Shown: in pieces, positions 26,077-34,020 of the stretch
How positions within the stretch are numbered: the first letter of the stretch is position 1
How the letters are laid out: each line of letters opens with the position of its first letter
Assembly: GCA_030065755.1 (NCBI GenBank)
Contig: JASJDA010000048.1
Coordinates: 1-41,758 of the forward strand
Direction: 5' to 3'
From: Prochloraceae cyanobacterium
GTDB lineage: Bacteria; Cyanobacteriota; Cyanobacteriia; Cyanobacteriales; JASJDA01
DNA: 41,758 nt
The notes under the pieces: generated by a model
Told to the model about the DNA's origin: nothing
Database searches by the model: none
Seen by the model: the letters and a program-made list of their open reading frames with translations, nothing else
Translations under genes and position numbers: made by a program

Positions 26077-27578
26077 CCCAAGATTCCGAAATATCAGAAC
26101 TAAAAAATACGAGTCTTACACTCTATGCTTTCTATTTGCGGAATAGCATCGATCGAGGTTTTGAGAATACTGTTCCTGAAGCGTCCAGAATTTGGGAAAA
26201 AATTACCGATTTAGGAAATACTCGTCATATCTCTGAACTACAAAATCTTTATTCAAAACTTATCTGCTACGAAACTAACCAATATCATCCCGAAATAGAA
26301 GACAGACAACTAACAGATTATTTTCCTCTTCTAAAAAATCCCGACGAAAGTTTAGATTTTTCACTTTTATCCGAACCTGAATTAGAAATCAGAGCAACAC
26401 TTTCCCCTTATCGCTACCACGACAGCTATTTAATCGATCTCAATCTTTATTCTGAAAATAGCATTAATCCCACTCAATTAAAAAAATTCAATTCTCAATA
26501 TCAACTCTTTTCACCACTTCTGGAAAATTATCTCGGTAAAACTCTTTTCTTCTACGCTGAAGTAAGCAATTCTCAAAGCGATTATTCCGATCTAGCTAAA
26601 ACTTGCGCGAGTCAATTATTTGACGTTGAAAAAGAATCAATTAAATTAGTATCCGATCGTCTTTTTAACTGTCCGCTTTTTATTTACGATAACGGAGAAA
26701 CAAACACCCACAAACAACAACATTTAATTATTTGGGTTAACGATCGTTCTATCGAATATTTTGAGAAACAAGATAAATTTTATGAATGGTTGAGTTATCT
26801 TATTTGTAGTCGTCACAAAATCCTTTACGCTTACGATCGATCTCGTTCCCGTTATAACGACGCAAAACCATATTACGAAAAAATAGAACAAAATATTAAC
26901 AAATTCAGTGAAAATGTTCGAGCTAGCGATCGGCTAGAAAAATTCAAAGAATTACTCAGAGAATTACCCGAACTTTCTCTAAAATACGGTCAACTAGTCA
27001 GGGAAATAGAAGATCACAAAAACACTATTAAAACTAATCTCCAAAACTATCAAAGATCGAACACCGAACTAAAAGAATTACCCGATAGCAATATAACTTT
27101 TTCAGAGGATTTTTTAACCCTAATAAATAATAAATTTATCCCCCAAATTGAAGCAGATTTAAGCTTTTTAACCCCAATAAAAAGCCTGTTTCAAGAACTA
27201 CTAAATAACATTCGTAGTATAGTACAAATAGACCAAATAGAAAGCGATCGTCAACTTCAAGAACAATTACGAATAGAGGCAGAAAAAAGTGAAGAAAGAG
27301 CAAACACAATAGAAGGGTGGATTGCCTTTTTTGGTACGGGTTTAGCTGTTAGTGGAGTATCAGCAGGAGTTGTTTCTGACCCCAGTCAAACCATTGTCAA
27401 AACTCTAAATATCAATGCTCCTTCCTTTTGTCAAAGTGATGAGTTAGCACAATTCTTATGCACTAATTCTTTTGATGTTGTATTTCATCTTATTGTTGGT
27501 CTTATTGTTGCTATTCCCGCAGCTATTTTTATTCGTTTAATCCCCAGGGAACAGGGAACGGGGAACAGGGAACAGTAA
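26073..27578 (+). CDS. Coiled-coil protein with two C-terminal membrane helices, CHAT locus
   Basis: A 501-residue protein of no family I can name with certainty. The N-terminal 250 residues look alpha/beta and rich in Tyr and Phe. Residues about 270-410 are strongly helical and partly coiled coil (EKFKELLRELPELSLKYGQL; EQLRIEAEKSEERAN). Two hydrophobic helices follow, about 415-435 and 467-489, with a short Cys-containing loop between. This resembles a membrane effector kept off by its soluble part and could be the target of the CHAT protease. The start ATG overlaps the previous stop (ATGA). The last residues, REQGTGNREQ, and the stop are encoded by a GGGAACA repeat (27545-27576), so the natural C-terminus may have been replaced. 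Confidence 0.85.
   Translation: MTQDSEISELKNTSLTLYAFYLRNSIDRGFENTVPEASRIWEKITDLGNTRHISELQNLYSKLICYETNQYHPEIEDRQLTDYFPLLKNPDESLDFSLLSEPELEIRATLSPYRYHDSYLIDLNLYSENSINPTQLKKFNSQYQLFSPLLENYLGKTLFFYAEVSNSQSDYSDLAKTCASQLFDVEKESIKLVSDRLFNCPLFIYDNGETNTHKQQHLIIWVNDRSIEYFEKQDKFYEWLSYLICSRHKILYAYDRSRSRYNDAKPYYEKIEQNINKFSENVRASDRLEKFKELLRELPELSLKYGQLVREIEDHKNTIKTNLQNYQRSNTELKELPDSNITFSEDFLTLINNKFIPQIEADLSFLTPIKSLFQELLNNIRSIVQIDQIESDRQLQEQLRIEAEKSEERANTIEGWIAFFGTGLAVSGVSAGVVSDPSQTIVKTLNINAPSFCQSDELAQFLCTNSFDVVFHLIVGLIVAIPAAIFIRLIPREQGTGNREQ
27545..27576. repeat. GGGAACA-type repeat at the end of the membrane protein gene
   Basis: Tandem GGGAACA/GGGAACG units that supply the last codons of the 501-residue protein. 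The same unit type forms the foldback at 37569-37713. Confidence 0.8.
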
Positions 27579-27693
27579 GGATTTGACGCTTGTTAACATT
27601 TCTTAACACAGAGTCGTTTATTGTTTATTTATGTCCGACTACTTACTTGGAATTTGATATTTTAAATTGATTTTTGCGCTTAGAGCGCTTGAA

Positions 27694-28140
27694 CTACGAT
27701 CGACCTTGAATTTTGTTAGTATATTCTCTAAATCTCTCTAAATCGGCTGCAATTGTAGATTCAACTATTCGACCTAAAAATAGATTGTCCATTATTTTCC
27801 CTAGAATCCCAGGAATTGCATAGGCAATAGTTAGCTTAACTATACTACTATCCTGGCGATCGTAGAAACGTACTGCGGCTCGATTGGGTAAACCATCTAC
27901 AGACTCGCACTGTATAATCTGTTGGGGAACGAGTTTAAGCGTACGAGAAACCCAAGAAAATTGAAACGCACCACTAGCCAATTTCCACCGAGAAAGTTCG
28001 GGATCTTCTTTTAAGACTTGAACGGAATCGATCCACTTCATCCAACGAGTCATCTGTTCTAGATCCGACCACAAACTCCACACCAGATCGATCGGTGCAT
28101 CTACTTCAACTTGTACGCTATGTTCTAACCAGTTTTCCAT
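27694..28140 (-). CDS. SRPBCC (polyketide cyclase/START-like) family protein
   Basis: 148 residues forming one helix-grip fold. It opens with 'HSVQVEVDAPIDLVWSLWSD' and has 'MTRWMKWIDSVQVL' and a C-terminal helix 'ESTIAADLERFREYTNK', the usual SRPBCC pattern. I chose ATG 28140; an upstream in-frame Met at 28194 would add 18 hydrophobic/basic residues of repeat-rich DNA and looks unnatural. Such cyclase/dehydrase-like proteins often neighbour zeta-carotene desaturase in cyanobacteria, but no such gene is here. Ligand and function are unknown. Confidence 0.82.
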   Translation of the reverse strand: MENWLEHSVQVEVDAPIDLVWSLWSDLEQMTRWMKWIDSVQVLKEDPELSRWKLASGAFQFSWVSRTLKLVPQQIIQCESVDGLPNRAAVRFYDRQDSSIVKLTIAYAIPGILGKIMDNLFLGRIVESTIAADLERFREYTNKIQGRS

Positions 28141-28216
28141 TAATTTTTTATATTTTAAATTAATTTTTGGTAAAGATAGACTCAATAATAGCATACATAG
28201 TTTTATCGCTTCGCTC

Positions 28217-28249
28217 GAAGTCAGAAGTGTGAAGTCAGAAGTCAGAAGT
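28217..28249. repeat. AGAAGTC-type simple repeat
   Basis: Tandem GAAGTCA/GAAGTGT units upstream of the SRPBCC gene, in a 266-bp gap between it and the dioxygenase gene. No promoter can be picked out with confidence here. Confidence 0.7.
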
Positions 28250-28406
28250 TAAATAAAGCTTTAAAATTGATGAGACAAATAATAGTTTCTCGAAAAAACT
28301 TCTAATCCTTAATCTGTAGCAACTAAAAAAAATTGGCATAACGAGTTTATGTTATCGCTATGCTACTGACTTCGTTTTTAAGGAATAACCCTACTCGTTA
28401 CTCGTT

Positions 28407-29102
28407 CTAAAAACCCACAATTAAACTAGGAGACGTAATGACAAAAACATCTCTCGTTCCCTCTCCTTCTGATATGGGTTTAATTGGAGTAGTAAAGTGA
28501 AAGTGATCGCGATCGTTGACTAGTAAAAGTTCTCCTGGATGGAGAATTTTCTTAAATACTGGTTTTTCTTTTCTCTTTACGTACAGGTGGGTTTCTCCTC
28601 CTTGAATATTTTGGCGATCGACAGAGAAAATACCAATATAGTCGCAACCATCTCTATGAATTCCTTCTGGTGCGGGGTTGCCAAAATTATCAGGAGAACA
28701 CATAGTTCTAATTTGATGAATTCCGATGCTTGCTTCTGGTTTGAGTCTACAATAATTGGTAAATTCAAAAATGAGTTTTTTGAACTCATCTAAAGCTATA
28801 AGCCCGTCATCTATTTCTTCAAATTCCCTTTGGATATCTCCAACTACTGGATTATAATCTTTACTCTGAAATAGATATCCGTGAGGTAATTTCACTATCT
28901 CGTCTCCAGATGTTTGAAAGTGAGATAATCTTCTCTTGCGATATCCTTGTTTAACATAGGGATCGACAGGAAGATTATTAAAAAAGGTCTTGAATCCTTC
29001 TAATTTTATTGAATCTACTTTTTGCAAACCAAAACTAATGGTATAAGTAGATATAATTGAATCTAAAGTACTTGTCACGATTTTTGCTTCCTCTGTCTTC
29101 AA
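28407..29102 (-). CDS. 2-oxoglutarate/Fe(II) dioxygenase (2OG-Fe_Oxy_2 family)
   Basis: 231 residues. The iron site is seen as His149/Asp151 (EGIHRDGCDYIGIFSV) with a distal His at 200 or 202 (NDRDHFHFTTPI), and Arg217 is the likely 2-oxoglutarate anchor. The pattern 'IHQIRTM...PAPEGIHRDG' belongs to the family of L-isoleucine hydroxylase (IDO) and BsmA, which hydroxylate free amino acids. The start is TTG at 29102 with an AAGGAG site about five bases upstream. It stands alone on this strand, so the substrate cannot be inferred; a free amino acid is the best guess. Confidence 0.85.
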   Translation of the reverse strand: MKTEEAKIVTSTLDSIISTYTISFGLQKVDSIKLEGFKTFFNNLPVDPYVKQGYRKRRLSHFQTSGDEIVKLPHGYLFQSKDYNPVVGDIQREFEEIDDGLIALDEFKKLIFEFTNYCRLKPEASIGIHQIRTMCSPDNFGNPAPEGIHRDGCDYIGIFSVDRQNIQGGETHLYVKRKEKPVFKKILHPGELLLVNDRDHFHFTTPIKPISEGEGTRDVFVITSPSLIVGF

Positions 29103-29246
29103 TCTGCTCCTTTATTTGCTATTTAAAGAAGCCTACAATTACATTATAAATTATGGGAATATTAATTTTTGTTAAAAAGAAGACATAGTCGCTCGAAATA
29201 CGATCGATAAATTCACTTATAAATAAATTTTCTATTAAGCAAAGTA

Positions 29247-29506
29247 ATGAGCACAAGACCAATTAATCTTTTTGAATACGAATCATTAGCAAAACAAAAG
29301 CTATTTCAGATGGCTCTAGATTATTCTGACTTTTCACGGCATCTTTGCGGAGCAACACCCCACACTGCCCACACCTCCCACACTCCCCTCTCTCATCTAA
29401 CCACGGTGGCTTATTGGAGTTGTTGCGAGACGAGTTAGATAGAGCAATGGCTCTAAGTGGCTGTGCTACATTACAAGATATTAATAGTACTTTATTGAGA
29501 CTTTAG
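29247..29506 (+). pseudogene. Remnant of an FMN-dependent alpha-hydroxy-acid oxidase
   Basis: The first 26 codons read 'STRPINLFEYESLAKQKLF' and MALDY, which is the N-terminus of glycolate/lactate oxidase-type proteins. The last codons, in another frame (from about 29405), read 'ELLRDELDRAMALSGCATLQ' and DINSTLLRL, which is the C-terminus of the same family. The roughly 300 codons that should lie between are missing, replaced by about 50 bases of CCCACAC-type repeat (29355-29404). The gene is dead: its FMN and catalytic regions are gone. The family call comes from two separate ends that agree with one another. Confidence 0.82.
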
Positions 29507-29514
29507 ACAAATCA

Positions 29515-29718
29515 ATGTTTTTAGACGAATTAAAACCTGTTTTCTCTGAATTTATTCAGCAGCCAATTGCTTTTATGGGCGGTTTTGTTTCTGGCGTGTT
29601 GCGACTAAATATATCGGAAGAGCCTCTTTCGGGTTGGTTAGAGAAACAAGAAGGATACACTGCCCCTTCTAAAAATACAGGTAATGGTAGCGGACCTCAA
29701 TCTATTGAAATAGATTAA
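29515..29718 (+). CDS. Small conserved cyanobacterial protein, unknown function
   Basis: 67 residues: 'MFLDELKPVFSEFIQQPIAF' then MGGFVSGVLRLNISEEP, a helical segment with a central glycine-rich turn, and a polar tail ending SGPQSIEID. I recall similar short proteins with the same 'FxGGFVSGxLRLNxxxxPxxxWL' core in many cyanobacteria, without a known role. It begins 8 bp after the dead oxidase gene and may have been co-transcribed with it. No ribosome site of note. Confidence 0.72.
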   Translation: MFLDELKPVFSEFIQQPIAFMGGFVSGVLRLNISEEPLSGWLEKQEGYTAPSKNTGNGSGPQSIEID

Positions 29719-29735
29719 TTTTAGAGGTTTGGGGG

Positions 29736-29771
29736 CTATAAGTCCCACGCCATAATCTTTGATTGTGGCGT
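29736..29771. mobile_element. Possible IS605-type end relic
   Basis: A hairpin of CGCCATAATC (29748-29757) with GATTGTGGCG (29761-29770), one wobble pair and a TTT loop, flanked by 'GGGGGCTATAAGTCCCA'. It recalls the end seen at 14841-14885. There is no transposase or nuclease gene here, so it is a weak call. Confidence 0.35.
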
Positions 29772-29824
29772 TCTATTGCTGCTATTAAATCAAATATATC
29801 TATTTGCGATCCATTCAATTTGAC

Positions 29825-29959
29825 ACCAACCTGAAGTTGGTCTAAAGTTATAAGCTTTCTCAATAATGCCTCCCTAAAATGGTAACTAGCAAAATGCTAC
29901 AACGATAAACTCTTGGGTTTCCATCCACAAAGAGAAATCGAATGTACTAATTAGGGAGG
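29825..29959 (+). promoter_or_regulatory. Leader of fbp with a possible hidden ribosome site
   Basis: CCTCCCTAA (29869-29877) is a perfect complement of TTAGGGAGG (29951-29959), the fbp ribosome site, 73 bases apart. A separate hairpin, ACCAAC-CTGAA-GTTGGT, lies at 29825-29841. Pairing of the two 9-mers would close the fbp start. Whether the RNA includes this leader is unknown. Confidence 0.45.
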
Positions 29960-29964
29960 GGGAA

Positions 29965-31035
29965 ATGACGACCAATACAGAGCAGCCCTCTGCTCGCGAA
30001 CACACTCTCGATCGCGATTGCACGACCCTATCGCGTCACGTCTTACAACAGCTTCAAAGTTTTTCTAGTGAAGCTAGAGATCTCAGCGCGATCGTCGATC
30101 GCATTGCTTTAGCTGCCAAGCTCATTTATCGCCGCCTCAGCCGTGCTGGCTTGATGGCTGGAACCCTAGGATTTACAGGGGAAGTAAATGTGCAAGGGGA
30201 ATCCGTTAAAAAAATGGATGTCTACGCCAATGAGGTTTTTATCTCTGTTTTCAAGCAAAGCGGTCTGGTCTGTCGCTTGGCATCGGAGGAAATGGAAAAA
30301 CCTTATTACATTCCTGAAAACTGCCCTTTGGGACGCTACACTCTACTATACGATCCCATTGACGGTTCTTCCAATGTAGACATAAATTTAAACGTCGGCT
30401 CAATTTTCTCCATTCGCCAGCAGGAAGGAGACGATCTCGACGGAGAAGCTAAGGATCTTCTACAAAACGGTCGCCAGCAAATAGCCGCAGGTTACGTACT
30501 TTACGGACCTTCGACTATGTTAGTATATTCAATAGGACACGGCGTACACTCATTCATACTCGACCCCAGCCTAGGCGAATTTATTTTATCTCAGGAAAAT
30601 ATAAAAATTCCCAAACACGGGCCAATTTACAGCACCAACGAAGGCAATTTCTGGCAGTGGGAAGAATCAATTCGAGACTATACTCGTTACGTACACCGCC
30701 ACGAAGGTTATACCGCTCGTTATAGCGGGGCCTTAGTAGGAGATATCCACCGCATTCTCATGCAGGGTGGTGTTTTCCTCTATCCAGGGACTGTGAAAAA
30801 CCCTCAAGGAAAATTAAGATTGCTCTACGAAACTGCTCCTCTTGCTTTCTTGTTAGAACAAGCAGGAGGTAGAGCGAGTACGGGAACACAAAATTTACTA
30901 GACGTAGTTCCAGATAAACTTCACGCTCGCACCCCTCTAGTTATTGGCTCTCCAGAAAATGTCACTCTGGTAGAATCCTTTATTCAAGATCGAGCTAGAC
31001 GAGATGTAGAAGACAGCGTAGCCAGCCCTTCCTAA
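29965..31035 (+). CDS. fbp: Fructose-1,6-bisphosphatase class I
   Basis: Hydrolyses fructose-1,6-bisphosphate to fructose-6-phosphate for the Calvin cycle and gluconeogenesis. The 356 residues are in the class I range. Metal-site residues are visible: Glu108/Glu109 (ASEEME), Asp130 and Asp133 ([20 protein letters not shown]); substrate-site '[17 protein letters not shown]' is also present. The ribosome site GGGAGGGGG lies directly before the ATG. It opens the fbp-tal-zwf-opcA cluster, an arrangement known from Nostoc, where the genes feed and control the oxidative pentose phosphate route in the dark and in heterocysts. Confidence 0.97.
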   Translation: MTTNTEQPSAREHTLDRDCTTLSRHVLQQLQSFSSEARDLSAIVDRIALAAKLIYRRLSRAGLMAGTLGFTGEVNVQGESVKKMDVYANEVFISVFKQSGLVCRLASEEMEKPYYIPENCPLGRYTLLYDPIDGSSNVDINLNVGSIFSIRQQEGDDLDGEAKDLLQNGRQQIAAGYVLYGPSTMLVYSIGHGVHSFILDPSLGEFILSQENIKIPKHGPIYSTNEGNFWQWEESIRDYTRYVHRHEGYTARYSGALVGDIHRILMQGGVFLYPGTVKNPQGKLRLLYETAPLAFLLEQAGGRASTGTQNLLDVVPDKLHARTPLVIGSPENVTLVESFIQDRARRDVEDSVASPS

Positions 31036-31135
31036 GTAGCAAACCCGAATAGGAAATTAAAAAAAGGAAAAAAAGCTCATTTACCACTTTCAATTTTAAC
31101 AGGGAAACATATCCAAAACTACAAGGAATGGAATA

Positions 31136-32290
31136 ATGACAGCAGCAGAAAAAAATCCGATTTTAGAGATTGAAAGCAAGTACGGTCAAAGTATCTGGAT
31201 GGATAACTTGAGCCGCGATTTAATAGAATCAGGGGAATTAAAGGCATTAATTAGCGATCGCGGAATTGAAGGAATAACTTCTAACCCAGCTATTTTTGAA
31301 AAAGCGATCGCGGGAAACAAAATCTACGATACGGACATAGAAGCTGGGATTAAAGCAGAAAAATCCACCGAAGAAATTTACGAGACCTTAGTATTTGAAG
31401 ATATTTGCAATGCCTGCGATATCTTCAAAGAAGTATACGATAAAACCAATGGGTTAGACGGTTATGTCAGCATAGAAGTCCCCCCAACCATCGCTAAAGA
31501 TACTGAAAGCACTATTTCAGAAGCTAAGCGCTATTACCAAGAAATTAAGCGCGAAAACGTAATGATTAAAATTCCTGGAACCCAAGAAGGATTGCCAGCA
31601 GTAGAAGCGGTAATTAGTGAGGGGATTAATGTTAACGTTACCCTTCTGTTTGCCGTAGAAAGTTACGTACAAGCAGCTTGGGCTTATATTAGAGGCTTAG
31701 AAAAAAGAGCAGCAGAAGGGAAAGATATTAGCAAGATAGCATCAGTAGCAAGCTTCTTCCTCAGCCGCATCGATACCAAAGTAGACAAACTAATTGACCA
31801 AAAAATTAAAGAAACAGAGGATGCAGATACGCAAGCTAAACTAATAGCTCTTAAAGGAAAAATAGCGATCGCCAACGCTAAAGTAGCTTATCAAAAATAC
31901 AAAGAAATTTTCAGCAGCGATCGCTGGAAAGCTTTAGCAGAAAAAGGAGCTAAAGTACAGCGCTTGCTCTGGGCTAGCACCAGCACCAAAAACCCAGAAT
32001 ACAGCGACGTAATGTACGTAGACGAACTAGTAGGTCCCAATACTGTAAATACTCTACCACCTTCCACCATTGAAGCCTGCGCCGACCACTGCGATCCCGC
32101 AAGCAGAATCGAAAGCAACGTAGATGCAGCCTACAAAGTAATTGAAAGTCTCAAAGATTCAGATGTCAATATCGATATTAACCAAGTAATGGATGAATTA
32201 CTAGAAGAAGGGATCGATAAATTTGTCAAACCCTTTGAATCTTTAATGTCTTCACTAGAAGAGAAAGTAAAACAGCTGGCAACAGTATAA
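31136..32290 (+). CDS. tal: Transaldolase
   Basis: Transfers a dihydroxyacetone unit between sugar phosphates in the non-oxidative pentose phosphate pathway. The 384 residues are typical for the long cyanobacterial/actinobacterial type. The Schiff-base lysine is Lys145 (NVMIKIPGT); 'GITSNPAIFEKAIAG' (46-60) and 'RLLWASTSTKNPEYSDVMYV' are also diagnostic. It lies 100 bp after fbp with an AAGGAATGG ribosome site. The order fbp-tal-zwf-opcA supports the call and its co-regulation with zwf. Confidence 0.97.
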   Translation: MTAAEKNPILEIESKYGQSIWMDNLSRDLIESGELKALISDRGIEGITSNPAIFEKAIAGNKIYDTDIEAGIKAEKSTEEIYETLVFEDICNACDIFKEVYDKTNGLDGYVSIEVPPTIAKDTESTISEAKRYYQEIKRENVMIKIPGTQEGLPAVEAVISEGINVNVTLLFAVESYVQAAWAYIRGLEKRAAEGKDISKIASVASFFLSRIDTKVDKLIDQKIKETEDADTQAKLIALKGKIAIANAKVAYQKYKEIFSSDRWKALAEKGAKVQRLLWASTSTKNPEYSDVMYVDELVGPNTVNTLPPSTIEACADHCDPASRIESNVDAAYKVIESLKDSDVNIDINQVMDELLEEGIDKFVKPFESLMSSLEEKVKQLATV

Positions 32291-32386
32291 AACTGTTATA
32301 CAGCAAAGCGTGAACCCAGAAGGAAAAAAATGATGGCGCTTGCGAGCGGTCCGATCTAGCTTTTACCTTCACCAAGAAAATAGTAT

Positions 32387-32422
32387 AGACGTTCTATTGT
32401 ATAAATATTTCATGGAACGTCT
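32387..32422 (+). promoter_or_regulatory. Inverted repeat upstream of zwf
   Basis: AGACGTTC (32387-32394) and GAACGTCT (32415-32422) are perfect 8-bp arms 20 bp apart, ending 24 bp before the zwf ATG. An internal operator or RNA structure is possible; no regulator can be named. Confidence 0.4.
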
Positions 32423-32446
32423 TTACCTCCAGACAATTGAGAAAAT

Positions 32447-33976
32447 ATGGTAACACTGCAAGAAAACCCCTTACGCGTAGGACTCCGACAAGAAAGAACT
32501 CCAGAACCCCTAATTATGGTCATTTTTGGCGCTTCTGGAGATCTCAATTATCGCAAGTTAATACCCGCAATCTATCAGCTCAAACGAGAAAGACAATTAC
32601 CAGCAGAATTGACGATCGTTGGAGTAGCTCGTCGAGATTGGACTCACGAATACTTCAGACAGAAGATGCGCGAAGGTGTAGAAGAATTCTCAGATGGGAT
32701 CGGCAACGAAGAATTGTGGTCTGATTTCGCTGAAGGGTTGTTTTACTGCTCTGGTAACATGGACCAACCCGAAAGTTATCAGAAGCTCAAGGCATTTCTC
32801 GAAGAGCTAGATGGCAAACGAGGAACTATGGGTAACAGGGTATTTTACCTAGCAGTTTCGCCCAAATTTTTCGTACCAGGAATTAAGCAACTCGGTGCTG
32901 CGGGAATGCTCGAAAATCCAGTGAAACACCGACTGGTTATAGAAAAACCTTTTGGTAAGGATTTAGGTTCCGCTAAAGTTCTCAACGAAGTAGTACAAAA
33001 AGTTTGCAAAGAAGAACAGGTTTATCGCATAGATCACTATCTAGGCAAAGAAACCGTTCAGAATTTGTTAGTATTCCGCTTTGCTAATGCAATTTTCGAG
33101 CCTTTGTGGAATCGGCAGTATGTAGACCACGTACAAATTACAGTAGCAGAAAGCGTAGGCGTAGAAGATCGGGCAGGTTATTACGAAACCTCCGGTGCAT
33201 TAAGGGATATGGTGCAAAATCACTTGATGCAGTTGTTCTGTCTGACAGCAATGGAAGCACCAAATGCTCTCGATGCCGACAGTATCCGCACCGAAAAAGT
33301 GAAAGTCCTGCAAGCTACTCACTTGGCAGATCTAAATAACTTAGATCGATCGGCAATTCGCGGTCAGTATTCAGCAGGGTGGATGAAAGGGAAACAGGTT
33401 GCAGGATATCGACAAGAACCTGGAGTGGATCCCAACTCCACAACTCCTACCTACGTGGCAATGAAACTGGTGATAGATAACTGGCGGTGGCAAGGAGTAC
33501 CATTTTACTTGAGAACTGGCAAGCGATTGCCAAAAAAAGTTACAGAAATTGCCATTCAGTTTCGCCAAGTTCCTTTACTCATTTTCCAGTCAGCAGCCCA
33601 ACAAGCAAGTCCTAACGTATTGACAATGAGAATTCAGCCCGACGAAGGCATCTCCTTGCGCTTTGAAGCCAAAATGCCAGGGGCACAACTGCGGACGCGC
33701 ACGGTGGATATGGACTTCAGTTACGGTTCTTCTTTTGGTATGGCAACTGCAGATGCTTATACCAGACTCTTGCTTGACTGTATGTTAGGCGACCAAACTC
33801 TCTTTACTCGTGCTGACGAAGTAGAAGAAGCTTGGCGAGTGGTAACTCCAGCACTATCAGCTTGGGAAGCACCAACGGATCCAGCATTAGTTCCCCAGTA
33901 CGAAGCAGGAACTTGGGAACCAACAGAAGCAGAATTTTTGCTGAATCGTGACGGCAGACGCTGGCGCAGACTATAG
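32447..33976 (+). CDS. zwf: Glucose-6-phosphate dehydrogenase
   Basis: First, NADPH-producing step of the oxidative pentose phosphate pathway. The 509 residues are of full length. The NADP motif is [12 protein letters not shown] (27-38); the catalytic segment is [19 protein letters not shown] (about 193-211, with the active His and Lys); '[19 protein letters not shown]' and the C-terminal '[17 protein letters not shown]' are also conserved. The ribosome site is weak (GAGAA). It lies 156 bp after tal and 44 bp before opcA, whose product is needed for its assembly and redox control. Confidence 0.98.
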   Translation: MVTLQENPLRVGLRQERTPEPLIMVIFGASGDLNYRKLIPAIYQLKRERQLPAELTIVGVARRDWTHEYFRQKMREGVEEFSDGIGNEELWSDFAEGLFYCSGNMDQPESYQKLKAFLEELDGKRGTMGNRVFYLAVSPKFFVPGIKQLGAAGMLENPVKHRLVIEKPFGKDLGSAKVLNEVVQKVCKEEQVYRIDHYLGKETVQNLLVFRFANAIFEPLWNRQYVDHVQITVAESVGVEDRAGYYETSGALRDMVQNHLMQLFCLTAMEAPNALDADSIRTEKVKVLQATHLADLNNLDRSAIRGQYSAGWMKGKQVAGYRQEPGVDPNSTTPTYVAMKLVIDNWRWQGVPFYLRTGKRLPKKVTEIAIQFRQVPLLIFQSAAQQASPNVLTMRIQPDEGISLRFEAKMPGAQLRTRTVDMDFSYGSSFGMATADAYTRLLLDCMLGDQTLFTRADEVEEAWRVVTPALSAWEAPTDPALVPQYEAGTWEPTEAEFLLNRDGRRWRRL

Positions 33977-34020
33977 CGACGAAATAATCGTACAGATATC
34001 TACGAAAAACTAAAAGCAAA

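Noticed and set aside
28141-28194. Longer start for the SRPBCC protein
   Set aside because: The extra 18 residues are low-complexity and precede the usual family N-terminus; ATG 28140 fits better.
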